The position numbers and the translations under genes are program-made. The notes under the pieces were generated by a model. It was not told where the DNA came from and did no database searches. It saw only the letters and a list, made by a program, of their open reading frames with translations. From positions 1-64,000 of the forward strand of contig JANXNV010000221.1 in the NCBI GenBank assembly GCA_025353925.1: a stretch of DNA of 64,000 nt. The letters run 5' to 3'. This DNA comes from Armatimonadota bacterium (lineage in GTDB: Bacteria > Armatimonadota > Armatimonadia > Armatimonadales > Capsulimonadaceae). Shown piece by piece: positions 16,511 to 25,073 of the stretch; within the stretch, counting starts at the first letter, position 1; the number at the start of each line of letters is the position of its first letter.

Positions 16511-17188
16511 CTACGCCTGCTCCACAGCCTTTTTCAGAATGGCAGCGATGTACGCACAGTCCCCCGCACTGAGTCGCCCGGTGTCGTCGCCAAACCCAGC
16601 TATAATCGGGTTGTTGTTCAGGAACGTCTGCGAACGATCCTTGAACATTTCCATGATCTTCCTCAACCGCTCGGGGTCAATGTCATAGGTAGCCAACTGA
16701 GAATAGGCTGCCGTCTGAGCGTCGAGACCAAGCCTTTCCGTCAACTGTCCTTGCCCACCCATCATTTCCACCGACAGGGCAGAGCCATCGTGGGTGACAT
16801 AGGTTATGGCGCCCACCGGTTCCTCTACGACAATTGGTTCCTTCACGACAATCCGCTCTTGCTTCTCGGAAACACCTACCTCACGCTCGCTGACGGTGAT
16901 GCAGGCGTCGACGTCCAGGGCATTGAGAAACCCTAACAGTCGGTCAAAGGTCATTTTCATGACTTTGGCATTATAGAGTTCAGAGATGCGGGCCTGCGTG
17001 GTATTCAGTAGTTCCGCCGCCTGCGTTTGGTTCAGGCCCTTTTGCTCGATGCGTTTGCGGATTGCCAGGGCAAGTTCCGCCTTCGCGATCAAGTCGGCGG
17101 CGTCCTCCAGGCCAAAGTCAGCGAAACCCTTACCGCTGGACTTGCGGAAGGTGATCTTTTCCGTGATGGTAATCTTTTCCGTGTTCAT
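16511..17188 (-). CDS. XRE-type antitoxin with C-terminal extension (HigA-like)
   Basis: The 225-residue protein has an N-terminal antitoxin region of the phage-related HigA2 type: FADFGLEDAADLIAKAELAL leads into the helix-turn-helix GLNQTQAAELLNTTQARISE at about 52-71 and MTFDRLLGFLNALDVDACI. Such antitoxins are normally about 100 residues. Here an extra 120-residue C-terminal region of unknown type follows (VTHDGSALSVEMMGGQGQLT to the end). The ATG overlaps the toxin stop by four bases (ATGA), giving the toxin-first order characteristic of HigBA. It should bind its toxin and repress through the dyad at 17572-17603. The extension is the odd feature and may sense a further signal. Confidence 0.8.
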   Translation of the reverse strand: MNTEKITITEKITFRKSSGKGFADFGLEDAADLIAKAELALAIRKRIEQKGLNQTQAAELLNTTQARISELYNAKVMKMTFDRLLGFLNALDVDACITVSEREVGVSEKQERIVVKEPIVVEEPVGAITYVTHDGSALSVEMMGGQGQLTERLGLDAQTAAYSQLATYDIDPERLRKIMEMFKDRSQTFLNNNPIIAGFGDDTGRLSAGDCAYIAAILKKAVEQA

Positions 17189-17541
17189 GCTTTATTTCTC
17201 CTTGCTAAAACGCTCTTCGTAGTCGTCTTTTGCCGCCGCCAGACGCGTGTACACAAGGTTGATTCCTTTCGCGGGGTGGCGATCCCGGAATTGCTCTTCC
17301 TCTGAAACACGTGGAGGACATATACGGCTTTCTCGAACTTGGCGGTGTAAACACAGCGGTAAATATCGCCGTCGTGTTGTTCGTTTAGCTTCATAATCTC
17401 ATTGGCGCGGCTTCCCTCAAACGGGAATGCGCGCTCGGGCATCTGGCCTTCCTGCACTGTGCGGAGGTCAAAGCCAAAGCCTCGCTTGACTTTCTCTGGT
17501 ACGGCAGTGATGTCATCCTCGGCGTCGGAGACAAAGATCAT
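17185..17541 (-). CDS. RelE/HigB-family toxin (phage-derived Gp49-like)
   Basis: This 118-residue protein has the family pattern in order: an N-terminal FVSDAEDDITAVPEKVKRGFG, a central GDIYRCVYTAKFEKAVYVLH and HVFQRKSNSGIATPRKE. These toxins are small RNases that cleave mRNA at the ribosome. Beyond the usual end the protein carries about 20 extra residues rich in Lys and Arg. It is the first gene of the pair; its stop overlaps the antitoxin start. A perfect dyad lies 30 bases upstream of its start. Confidence 0.8.
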   Translation of the reverse strand: MIFVSDAEDDITAVPEKVKRGFGFDLRTVQEGQMPERAFPFEGSRANEIMKLNEQHDGDIYRCVYTAKFEKAVYVLHVFQRKSNSGIATPRKESTLCTRVWRRQKTTTKSVLARRNKA

Positions 17542-17571
17542 TGGCTTGCCCGACTTCGCGAAGTTTCTTTC

Positions 17572-17603
17572 GACATATTATGCACTAAATTGCATAATAT
17601 GTC
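17572..17603. promoter_or_regulatory. Operator dyad of the HigBA-type operon
   Basis: GACATATTATGCA and its exact complement (13-bp arms) flank CTAAAT. Its position 30 bases upstream of the toxin gene is where an autorepressing antitoxin would bind. Confidence 0.7.
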
Positions 17604-17798
17604 AAGTCCCAAATTTGACTTTACAATTTGGAAAAGAATGATGTATACTTGAGCAGTTGCAGTAATAGAAATAGCGGAAAACAATAGCAGGAAGAAACTT
17701 GAATAAAAAGCAAACTGAATCTGTCAAGATCAGCGAATTCTCGTTGACAAACTCTGGGTTGACGGTTTAAGTTGAGAGTTTCAATGAAGGAATAGGTT

Positions 17799-18005
17799 AT
17801 GTCAGAAGAAACCGAAAAGCAAATAGAGCACACTCTTGAACGGCTCGAGGAAAAAGTCGACAGGCTTGAAAAAAGCGTCGAGCAAGTCCAAGACGCGACA
17901 AAACACTACGAAAGTCCGGGACCACCCTCTACGGCCAATCGGCCTGCGGGAGAACCGACCACGCATTCAACAGGAGTTAAAATTAGGTCGGAGGACGACA
18001 AATAG
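17799..18005 (+). CDS. Small coiled-coil protein, unknown
   Basis: A 68-residue protein; the ATG follows AAGGAATAGG at a suitable distance. Residues 1-40 form a charged heptad pattern (EHTLERLEEKVDRLEKSVEQV) typical of a two-stranded coiled coil; the rest is a Pro/Thr/Ser-rich tail. It ends 9 bases before a membrane-protein gene and is probably co-transcribed with it and the next, so it may be an oligomerising accessory. No family recognised. The gene is AT-richer than the host regions. Confidence 0.55.
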   Translation: MSEETEKQIEHTLERLEEKVDRLEKSVEQVQDATKHYESPGPPSTANRPAGEPTTHSTGVKIRSEDDK

Positions 18006-18014
18006 GTAGCCTTT

Positions 18015-18407
18015 ATGTTTGGTGAGTTACCCAAACTTTTCGACCGTGATTTCGCAATTGGATACTTTCTGCCAGTTGCTTGCTTCCTTAGCACGCTTTA
18101 TGGGCTATTATTAATTTTCCACCTAACAGCCCTAGTCCCATTTATAACTCAAACGAACCCCGAAGCCAAGCTACTTATTGGAACTACCGTAATTGGACTT
18201 TCTACTTGGCTAATCAGCGTATTTCTCTTGGCTCTAAATCGCACCATTTATCAGTTATTCGAGGGATATTTATGGCCGCGGCGGGGTTGGATCGGTTGTT
18301 TTTGGGAATGGTCGAAATGGCTTGAAAGGCAGCGTTACGAGGGTATTTGGAAAGAATCGGCTGAGAACGAAAAAAACAAAAGCGTCTTATCGACAATGGC
18401 AAAATAG
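18015..18407 (+). CDS. Membrane protein, N-terminal half of a split gene
   Basis: This 130-residue product has two clear membrane segments, about 16-42 and 52-77, followed by YQLFEGYLWPRRGWIG and a short cytoplasmic part. Comparable uncharacterised bacterial membrane proteins, as I recall them, are single chains of about 350 residues. There, an N-terminal pair of helices with an EGY-P motif is followed by a region like LPTRFGN...EQYP, which here is encoded by the next frame. The stop TAG overlaps the next start (TAGTG). A run of four A precedes the stop, so either a -1 frameshift mutation or a frameshifting event could join the two. Confidence 0.55.
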   Translation: MFGELPKLFDRDFAIGYFLPVACFLSTLYGLLLIFHLTALVPFITQTNPEAKLLIGTTVIGLSTWLISVFLLALNRTIYQLFEGYLWPRRGWIGCFWEWSKWLERQRYEGIWKESAENEKNKSVLSTMAK

Positions 18408-19081
18408 TGACATCAGAATTGATTGCGGAGCAGGACCGCATAAACCGTGAACTCGCCGAGCGTTTCCCGGATCGCAAATCATATGTGTTGCCAACGCGTT
18501 TCGGGAATACCATTCGCGCCTTTGAGCAATACCCAATGGTCGTATATAAATGCGACACTATTGAGGGCTGGGGGCGGTTGTTAGCTGTAGTTCCTAAAGA
18601 ATACCGCGCTCTTATTGACTCAGCTAAGGCGCAGACGGATTTCTGGTTAAACTTTTGCTGTCTTAGTTGCTTTATATTCCTATTTTACATAACCCAGGCA
18701 ATTAGAATAGGATGCTTTCGTTCCCCGTGGATTGCAGTTCTGGCAGTGGGGATGGCATACATAACGTATGGGGGTGCGATTTCAGCAGCCAAAGAGTGGG
18801 GATCACTCTTTAAGTCTGCATTTGACGTGTTTCTACCAGCCTTGCAAGACAAGCTCCATTTTTCTCCACCAACCAGTAAGACTTCAGAGCAGCAAATGTG
18901 GAATAAGTTCAGTCAGGTAATAATATACCGCGACCCATCGGTACTTCCACCAAGGGTAGGGCAGCAGAGTGATAATAAGCTCAAGGAACCCGAGAATGAG
19001 GAACCCGAGAATGAAGAACCCGAGACGGGTAGTTTAGATCAGACTTCAACCCAAATCGAAAGCAGTAACGCCATCACATGA
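18407..19081 (+). CDS. Membrane protein, C-terminal half of a split gene
   Basis: This 224-residue frame opens with GTG overlapping the previous stop. It contains LPTRFGNTIRAFEQYPMV, then KEYRALIDSAKAQTDFWLN, two membrane segments (about 80-98 and 103-125) and a C-terminal acidic tail of tandem EPENE repeats. I read it as the second part of the protein encoded at 18015-18407, joined by a -1 shift at AAAA (18401-18404). If translated separately, coupling at TAGTG would be needed. Function unknown; AT-rich composition suggests foreign origin. Confidence 0.5.
   Translation: MTSELIAEQDRINRELAERFPDRKSYVLPTRFGNTIRAFEQYPMVVYKCDTIEGWGRLLAVVPKEYRALIDSAKAQTDFWLNFCCLSCFIFLFYITQAIRIGCFRSPWIAVLAVGMAYITYGGAISAAKEWGSLFKSAFDVFLPALQDKLHFSPPTSKTSEQQMWNKFSQVIIYRDPSVLPPRVGQQSDNKLKEPENEEPENEEPETGSLDQTSTQIESSNAIT
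18986..19025 (+). repeat. 15-bp tandem repeat in coding sequence
   Basis: Two and a half copies of GAACCCGAGAATGAG (third copy incomplete) encode EPENEEPENEEPE. It could vary in number by slippage. Confidence 0.8.
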
Positions 19082-19131
19082 TCCGCTAATTTTTTCGACG
19101 TACCAAGCCCGAACCTCCAGGCTATTTACAA

Positions 19132-19170
19132 AAAGAGCGGGTCGCAGCGAGTCTCTGCGACCCGCTCTTT
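19132..19170. terminator. Intrinsic terminator
   Basis: AAAGAGCGGGTCGCAG pairs perfectly with CTGCGACCCGCTCTTT across a 7-base loop; it has A and T tracts on both sides and can serve either strand. Confidence 0.8.
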
Positions 19171-19244
19171 CCATGCCCCACGCCGTGTCCGCCCGGACCA
19201 TCGCGTATGAATTAGTGCGTTCACTCATTAATGGTCGATGACCT

Positions 19245-19562
19245 TCGATGTTCTATATGCTTTGGAATACGCCGAGCCTGGAGAATACAGCAAGGCTGCG
19301 TTCGCTATCGCCCCCCTTCCCCGTTATGTTGCCGATGTTATCAATTTCCATGACGCGATTCGACTCTACCTGGATGCCGAGCCATTCCGCTCCGCGGCAG
19401 AGGAGCGGCTCCATACTCTTCCAGGGTCACACCGAAGAATTCGACACCGTCTACCAAACGGGCAAAAATAGAAACTGCGGCCTTCCCACGAGCACTAGGT
19501 GCCCCCATAAAAAATACAGAAATAAGAATTATTACAATACGATCTGAGGCTAATTTTGACAT
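19245..19562 (-). pseudogene. Decayed gene fragment, frameshifted
   Basis: Reverse-strand frames give VSIFARLVDGVEFFGVTLEE and, after a shift of one base, AEWLGIQVESNRVMEIDNIG, then NITGKGGDSERSLAVFSRLG. Both are protein-like and contiguous, so a single small gene with one frameshift is likely. The forward frame in the same place (LRLYLDAEPF region) is a weaker alternative. Product unknown. Confidence 0.3.
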
Positions 19563-19675
19563 TGTTAGGCTTTGTTGTTCAAAGCTAATGACGCACGTTT
19601 ATACTTGTGAATACAAAAGCCTGTAAAAATGTGCTATACTCAAGGAAGCAGCCTCAGACACGAAGGAAAACGACA

Positions 19676-21670
19676 GTGTACGATCTGAATTTCGATCTTA
19701 ACCCCGATGTTAATAAGACACCCCCCGACCCCCGAAACCTCAAACCGGGACAAAAAATGGAATACGGAAGGAAGTCTACGGCGAATGAACGTTCTCAAAA
19801 AAGTTTAGCAGACCAGAAGAAATGCACGGAAGCCACTTCCGCACGATACGGTCTTCCTTCCACTGAGAATGATTGGATGGAAGAGCCAAAAGGATATTCT
19901 GGGTCGCTCTGGTGGGAGAATGGAGGATCAAATGGCTTGGAAGAGCCTGATCAAAAGCAAAAAGTGCGTCCAACCTTCACAAAAGTCATGCGGAGTATTG
20001 TCAGCGGCCAAACAAAGTGCTTGGTGGTCTGGAATTTAGATCGTTGCTTCAGGTCGGTTTCGATCTGCCAGGCGATGATTATGCTTATGTTTAAGTATGA
20101 TTGTTTGCTTTACGATTTTAACGGCATCGTTAATATCTGGACTTTCGAAGGGCGAAATTCGGTTTTGCAGAACGCGATTGCGAGCCAAGCTGTCTCGGAG
20201 TCAGCACGTATTTCCAGTCCCAGAGGTGTCTTTGAGAGTCTGAAAGCAGGAAGTTTAGCTACGTCTCCGAATCTTCCTGGATTTAGAACGGCTGGCCGCG
20301 GCACAAAAGCCGTCAGGCACATCGATGACGAACAGGCTCTCGTCAACCGCCTCTATTGGCTCTCCGATGCGGGCCACAGCGACGGGCAGATCGCCCACCT
20401 CCTGATGGCCGAGGGCATCCAGCCGTACTCCGGGAGCGGGGGGAAACACCCGAGCGGTCACGACAGAGCTAAGGGCAATGAGATGGTGTGGAGGACTGAT
20501 AATATCCATGATATTCTCTGTTGCCCAAAATATGTCGGGATGCAGCGGCACCGGACCAAAGCGCAGAAAGAGCGCGGCGAGAAAGGCACCGACTACCCCT
20601 GCGCCGCTTTTCTGCGCGAGGTGGAACGTGATGGTAAGACCGTTTTGGAAACGGTGGTGCCTCTTGCCCTTTGGGAGCGGGTGCAGGCTAAGAAGGACGC
20701 CCAGGCCCGGATCGGGCACCGGGGTGTCAATTTCCGCGCCCTTTCAAGCCTGGTTCGTTGTGGCCTGGATGGGGATGCGCTCACTGCCCAGGAAAACAAA
20801 GCCACCGACGGAAGCGGAAAAAAGGTAGGTTTTTGGATCATGCGAAAGACCCGCCCTGGGATGCGGTGCACGCATAGCGTCCCAAGCGTCCGCGAGGCCA
20901 CCCTGACTGACTACATCTACGACGTTCTCGGCCCGCTCTTACATTCGCAGATCATGGAACGGCTGGATGGAGATGCTTATGATCCACACGCGCCGAAACG
21001 GGCCAAGCTGAAGCAGGACCTCGATAAGGAGATCAAGTTTCGGAATGGCCGTCTTCGGGAGATGATGCGCGATGAGGAAATGGATCAAACCATCGTGCGT
21101 GACGAAGCCAGCCAAAACAGGCTCAACATTGAGCGGCTTGAGCGCGAGATTGGGGTGCTGTCGGTGAGCAAGCCGACGGTGGTGGAACTCGAAACCCTGA
21201 ATGTTCTGGCCGACCTCCGCAGCGCAGAACCCGGTGCCGTCCGGGATGCGGTGCGGCAGTGCCTGTGCTGGGTGGCGGTGCTGCCCGTTGACGGAGAGCG
21301 CGAGCCGAAGCCTGGGTATTTGCTAGGGCAGACAGACATCCGGTATTCCTACGCGCCGACGGTGGTCGCGAAGCTGGTGTTTCTCTCCAATCTCGGACTT
21401 TATCATACGGCGGTGCTATTTCGAGAGCGGGACGGCAAGCTGAGCGGTTATCCGCCGTTCAAGTTGCGACCAGCGCGGCCTGACGAGGTCATTGGCGGGG
21501 TGGCGAACTTTCCGCAGCCTCAGTGCTTTATTGACGGGTTGACCAGGGCCTGGGCTGGCCGAGCCTATGATTGGTGCCCGGAGAAATTTGCTCCGGGCTG
21601 GTCTGCCGCCGAGTCTACGCCGATGCCTATCGCTGAGTTCGAATGGACTGGCCCAGAGGCAGCAGGATAA
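19676..21670 (+). CDS. Large serine recombinase
   Basis: The protein has 664 residues from a GTG with AAGGA upstream; an earlier GTG at 19607 would give 687. The N-terminal resolvase-type domain starts KMEYGRKSTANERSQKSLAD, where the first Ser of the YxRxS pattern is the expected nucleophile, and continues with VVWNLDRCFRSVSICQAMIM. The recombinase domain (IDDEQALVNRLYWLSDAGHS to VWRTDNIHDILCCPKYVG) follows. Next are a zinc-ribbon-like region with Cys residues (LSSLVRCGL, GMRCTHS) and a long coiled coil (KQDLDKEIKFRNGRLREMMR). That is the architecture of phage and ICE integrases. A terminal region of about 120 residues is unusual. It probably mobilises part of this accessory segment; its attachment sites were not identified. 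A second, short resolvase-like gene lies 0.5 kb downstream. Confidence 0.85.
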   Translation: MYDLNFDLNPDVNKTPPDPRNLKPGQKMEYGRKSTANERSQKSLADQKKCTEATSARYGLPSTENDWMEEPKGYSGSLWWENGGSNGLEEPDQKQKVRPTFTKVMRSIVSGQTKCLVVWNLDRCFRSVSICQAMIMLMFKYDCLLYDFNGIVNIWTFEGRNSVLQNAIASQAVSESARISSPRGVFESLKAGSLATSPNLPGFRTAGRGTKAVRHIDDEQALVNRLYWLSDAGHSDGQIAHLLMAEGIQPYSGSGGKHPSGHDRAKGNEMVWRTDNIHDILCCPKYVGMQRHRTKAQKERGEKGTDYPCAAFLREVERDGKTVLETVVPLALWERVQAKKDAQARIGHRGVNFRALSSLVRCGLDGDALTAQENKATDGSGKKVGFWIMRKTRPGMRCTHSVPSVREATLTDYIYDVLGPLLHSQIMERLDGDAYDPHAPKRAKLKQDLDKEIKFRNGRLREMMRDEEMDQTIVRDEASQNRLNIERLEREIGVLSVSKPTVVELETLNVLADLRSAEPGAVRDAVRQCLCWVAVLPVDGEREPKPGYLLGQTDIRYSYAPTVVAKLVFLSNLGLYHTAVLFRERDGKLSGYPPFKLRPARPDEVIGGVANFPQPQCFIDGLTRAWAGRAYDWCPEKFAPGWSAAESTPMPIAEFEWTGPEAAG

Positions 21671-21769
21671 GTTCACGCTTCATTTTTCGCACTTTATTCG
21701 CTGCACTTCTAACCGAACGACACTGGCGGCGGGGGCGCTCGTCCCCCGCCGCCCAAAGGAAACAAAGAC

Positions 21770-22150
21770 ATGGATCAGCTTGATCGAAAACAACTCTGCG
21801 CGTTTTATCGTCGCAGCCGCTACGACCTTATCCAGGCCCGCCAGGGCGACACATGGGGGCCACTCTTCACCTTCTCGCCCTGCGACGCCCGCGCCGCGCA
21901 GGGGGCGGCCCAGATGATGCGGCGGATGCACCGCGGGGAGCCGCTCCGAGTGCGGCACGCTCGCCGCGCTCGGCTCCGTGATCGGCAGCATCATGTCGAC
22001 ACCGACGTGGTGGTGGTGACGGAGCTACCGGAGCGGTCGCAGGAGGTATTCGGGCTGGAGGATGCGGTCGTTCTGCGGGTGGCCGCCTTCCTTGAGGACG
22101 ATGCTCAGGTTGCTCTCGAAGCAGCCCTCGCGTCGATGCCGCGTCCGTAA
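21770..22150 (+). CDS. Unknown protein between two recombinase genes
   Basis: A 126-residue protein with an AAAGGA ribosome site. The N-terminal half (LCAFYRRSRYDLIQARQGDT, GPLFTFSPCDARAAQGAAQM) is rich in Arg and aromatic residues; the C-terminal half is acidic and helical. No family recognised. It lies between a large serine recombinase and a resolvase-domain protein on the same strand and may be a directionality or accessory factor, which is inference from position only. Confidence 0.5.
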   Translation: MDQLDRKQLCAFYRRSRYDLIQARQGDTWGPLFTFSPCDARAAQGAAQMMRRMHRGEPLRVRHARRARLRDRQHHVDTDVVVVTELPERSQEVFGLEDAVVLRVAAFLEDDAQVALEAALASMPRP

Positions 22151-22198
22151 TCGGCGCGCCACCGATCTTGTATAAGATAGGAAATAAAGGAGATCAAA

Positions 22199-22624
22199 AT
22201 GAAAGAGATCGAAGACATTACGGGCGCGGGGACAACGCCAGAGCCAGCACACGCCACCTATGTCCGCTGTGCCGCCTACGCCCACTCCACCACGAGCGTC
22301 GGGGACCAACTGGAAACCGTTCTTGAAACTGCTCGTCGTTACGGGCTGGATGTGGCGCAGGACGACTGCATCGCCGAACACGGCTCCGGGGCGAACATCG
22401 TCGGGAGACCGGGCCTCCAGCGCATACTGGAAATGGCCGAACGCGGCGAGATCAGCCACCTAGTACATCGTGACTGGTCACGGCTCTCGCGGAACTATCG
22501 CGATCTGCGGCATATACTGGCTACTCTAGCCGAGGCGGACGTTACAGTCGTCACCGAGGCTGGAGAAAATTTATCCTATGTAGAACACTCAGTGGCGACA
22601 GAGATGCAGGCTGCGCGGCGATAA
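22199..22624 (+). CDS. Resolvase-domain protein, catalytic domain only
   Basis: The 141-residue product has an AAAGGAG ribosome site and aligns by eye with the N-terminal catalytic domain of serine recombinases: AAYAHSTTSVGDQLETVLET, then GRPGLQRILEMAERGEISHL, VHRDWSRLSRNYRDLRHILA and an ADVTVVTEAGE strand. The usual YxRxS at the active site reads YAHSTTS, so the conserved Arg is missing although Ser residues remain; VHRDWSRLSR keeps the second Arg-rich motif. The protein ends where the DNA-binding part should begin. It may be inactive, a regulatory partner of the large recombinase, or a truncated gene. A strong hairpin terminator follows. Confidence 0.65.
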   Translation: MKEIEDITGAGTTPEPAHATYVRCAAYAHSTTSVGDQLETVLETARRYGLDVAQDDCIAEHGSGANIVGRPGLQRILEMAERGEISHLVHRDWSRLSRNYRDLRHILATLAEADVTVVTEAGENLSYVEHSVATEMQAARR

Positions 22625-22650
22625 GCCGAAAAGTCAACTAGCGAGTTTTG

Positions 22651-22684
22651 CATGGCCCCGGTCGAGACCTCGACCGGGGCCATG
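22651..22684 (+). terminator. Intrinsic terminator
   Basis: A perfect 15-bp stem, CATGGCCCCGGTCGA / TCGACCGGGGCCATG, with a GACC loop, 30 bases after the resolvase-like gene. There is no clear T-tract. Confidence 0.65.
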
Positions 22685-23442
22685 CCGATTCTGCCGAGTG
22701 CCAAAAGTCATTCGTTTTCAGTCACCCTTCTTAAAGGCAGTTAAGAATCATGTAGTAGGAGCACAACTGAAATCGACTCATAGCGGGGATGAAAGGTATT
22801 TTAAGGACACGGTACAGGAAGCAGATTCTCATTGGGAATAAATTTAACTTGGAGAACGCCTGACCGAGAATGAGTCTTGGGCTTAACCCGTTAGCTATGG
22901 ATACTGGGCACCAATATGGCCTAGCCCGGACCCGATGCGGTCGTACCTACCCAGAGTCAACGGCAGCAGCCTTAGACAGCAGTATGTAGCCCGCGCCCTA
23001 ACCCGGTGCAGCGACGGCTCTGCAGCAAGGATCGACGTCAAGGCCACTTCCAACCCCTTAGAAGGCGTTGCGCGAGGAGCTAACGTCTAGGAGACAGAGG
23101 GCCCGCAGGGAATAGCCCATAACGTGTCTTAGCGCAGGCTTCAACGCGGCGACGCACTCAAGGTGATGCGTCCGAAGTCGCAGCAGCACGTTGCTTGAGT
23201 TCAGACAGTGCCTGATCCGAGACCCGCCTATCGATTCCGGTGACAACCTGTCACCGCACCCCTAGGTGGAGTTTTTCATACCTACACATCGCCCGACATT
23301 GTTCATGTACCGATGGCTTTCAACGCAAAAAAGCCCAGCCTGTGCTTTCTTAAGACGACGGGCATCTTGAAGGAATCCAGGCTCTCGGCGCTGAACGAGA
23401 GTTCGATTAAGCAGAAAATTACAGCATTCAACAGGAGGGGCT
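22685..23442. other. Intergenic region without a supported gene
   Basis: About 760 bases. Frames on both strands are short and of unnatural composition. A weak hairpin with T-rich flank lies near 23,325-23,350. It could contain the attachment site of the recombinase module, but no repeat pair was found. Confidence 0.4.
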
Positions 23443-24630
23443 ATGATTCTCGACAAGCCACTGGACCAGATCACCGAAGCTGACCTTCAGGTTCTGAAAG
23501 ACAATGCTGTCTCCGAGGGCCGAACTCTGGATTACAAACTGGAACTTACAAAAAACAGCGACGACGCCAAAAAGGAGTTTTTGTTCGACGTTACGTCCTT
23601 CGCGAATGCGGCGGGCGGCTACATGATTTTCGGCATAGGTGAACAGAATGGTGTTCCGGTGGAGGTGACTGGGCTGACAGCGGCCAACCCTGATGCTGAA
23701 ATCCTGCGCTTGGTAAACATGATGCGCGACACCATTCAGCCAAGGCTACGTCCAGTTGGGACGCAGATTGTAAGACTGGCGAATGGTCATTGGTGCCTTG
23801 TGATGCACATTCCGCGGAGTTGGTCGCGGCCTCATGCAGTCCTTAACAAGAAATACTTGGTCTTTTACTCTCGCAACTCAGCGGGGAAATATCCTCTCGA
23901 CGTTCCCGAGGTTCGGGATGCCTTTTTGTCCGCGGGGAGCGAAGCTGAGAGAATTCGGAACTTCCGGGCTGCCCGTATTGGGGACATTGTTGCAGGTCAG
24001 ACCCCAGTTCCCGTTCCAGAAACAGCCAAAATCGTATTTCATCTTGTTCCTATTGGAGCATTCGGCGGCGATACTATTGATGCCAGCCAGCTTGATGGAT
24101 TGCAGCGCAGGATGCACGAAATGAACATCTGGGGTCCGTATAAGCGTCATAATTTTGACGGCTTGCTTTTCAGTACGTTGATGCACCCAGTGGCCCCTGG
24201 ACAAGTAGCCTTAAATTATGCCCAAGTATACCGGAACGGGATCATTGAGGCAGTTGACAGCTTCAACCTGAGTAACGGAGGCGGGCCGAGCGCCATCAAC
24301 GGGCCGTTTTTGGAGGATCGTCTCCTGCCAAAATTGCCACCTTTGCTTCAGGTGATAGAAGTGCTTGAAATCGAACCACCTGTACTACTGTTTGTCACCT
24401 TCCTGGGAGTGTCAGGTTGTACTATATCAGCAACCCCTGGACATTTCATAGACTACCAGCCTTATCCGATTGACCGCGACGCCCTACTGATGCCCGATGT
24501 ACTGATCGAAACGCTGGCCGACGACCCACGCCAGATTATGAAGCCTGTGTTTGACGTGCTGTGGAACTCAGGCGGAAAGTCCGGGTCGCCGAGCTACAAC
24601 GAACTGGGCGAATGGACTCGGCAACAGTAA
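23443..24630 (+). CDS. AlbA_2 / Schlafen-like domain protein
   Basis: This 395-residue protein has an AGGAGG-like ribosome site. Residues 20-160 match the AlbA_2 (divergent AAA_4, Schlafen-type) domain: SEGRTLDYKLELTKNSDDAK, KEFLFDVTSFANAAGGYMIF, GIGEQNG and a strand with LVMHIPRSWSRPH. This fold is found in bacterial putative transcriptional regulators and in RNA-cleaving or anti-phage proteins. The C-terminal 220 residues have no recognisable domain and look alpha/beta. It is single-gene, monocistronic in appearance, within a stretch rich in other accessory genes. A defence or stress role is plausible but not demonstrated. Its last 95 bases overlap the end of a convergent frameshifted gene. 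Confidence 0.7.
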   Translation: MILDKPLDQITEADLQVLKDNAVSEGRTLDYKLELTKNSDDAKKEFLFDVTSFANAAGGYMIFGIGEQNGVPVEVTGLTAANPDAEILRLVNMMRDTIQPRLRPVGTQIVRLANGHWCLVMHIPRSWSRPHAVLNKKYLVFYSRNSAGKYPLDVPEVRDAFLSAGSEAERIRNFRAARIGDIVAGQTPVPVPETAKIVFHLVPIGAFGGDTIDASQLDGLQRRMHEMNIWGPYKRHNFDGLLFSTLMHPVAPGQVALNYAQVYRNGIIEAVDSFNLSNGGGPSAINGPFLEDRLLPKLPPLLQVIEVLEIEPPVLLFVTFLGVSGCTISATPGHFIDYQPYPIDRDALLMPDVLIETLADDPRQIMKPVFDVLWNSGGKSGSPSYNELGEWTRQQ

Positions 24631-24921
24631 TATCCCGTTCTACTGTCGATACTTGTACTGGCCTCACTCCCAACCGCTCCCAAATCTCTTCACCACCTGT
24701 AAGTTCGATCTTGAAGGTGGCTTCGGTTATCGCGCCCAAAATGCCAACCAGCGAACGATCCAACCGCCTCCGACGATCAGTGCCGCAGCGATGATCCATA
24801 TCAGGGTGAAGCCTCGGCAAATAACATTCGCCACAATGATCAAGTCGGCGAGGATGCCAATGTAGAGCGCAAGTCGCGCAATGCTGACAGAAACTTGTTT
24901 TATGCCAAAGTATATCACCAT
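24536..24921 (-). pseudogene. Small membrane protein gene with a frameshift
   Basis: The frame from 24921 encodes YFGIKQVSVSIARLALYIGI, then LADLIIVANVICRGFTLIWI and IAAALIVGGGWIVR, two hydrophobic helices, and then reads into WLAFWAR and a stop. One base further, a neighbouring frame continues with SLVGILGAITEATFKIELTG, then GEEIWERLGVRPVQVSTVER. Joining them gives one coherent protein of about 125 residues, so a single-base deletion near 24750 is likely. If it is not a mutation, the 64-residue form (24727-24921) would be the product. Function unknown. Confidence 0.4.
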
Positions 24922-25073
24922 TCGGTGGGCCGAGCAAGGCCGAGCAGCTTTTGAGGCCCTCGGTAGGGCACAGGTGTCCTAGCACCAATGATTTCGGGGG
25001 GAACGCGTCCTGGCAAGTTTCGGCGCGCGGCACTCAACTTGCCTGTTACAAGGGCAATAGACTCTCTGGTAGG

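Noticed and set aside
22685-23442. Short reverse frames of about 60-70 codons
   Set aside because: No ribosome sites, unnatural composition, no recognisable sequence.
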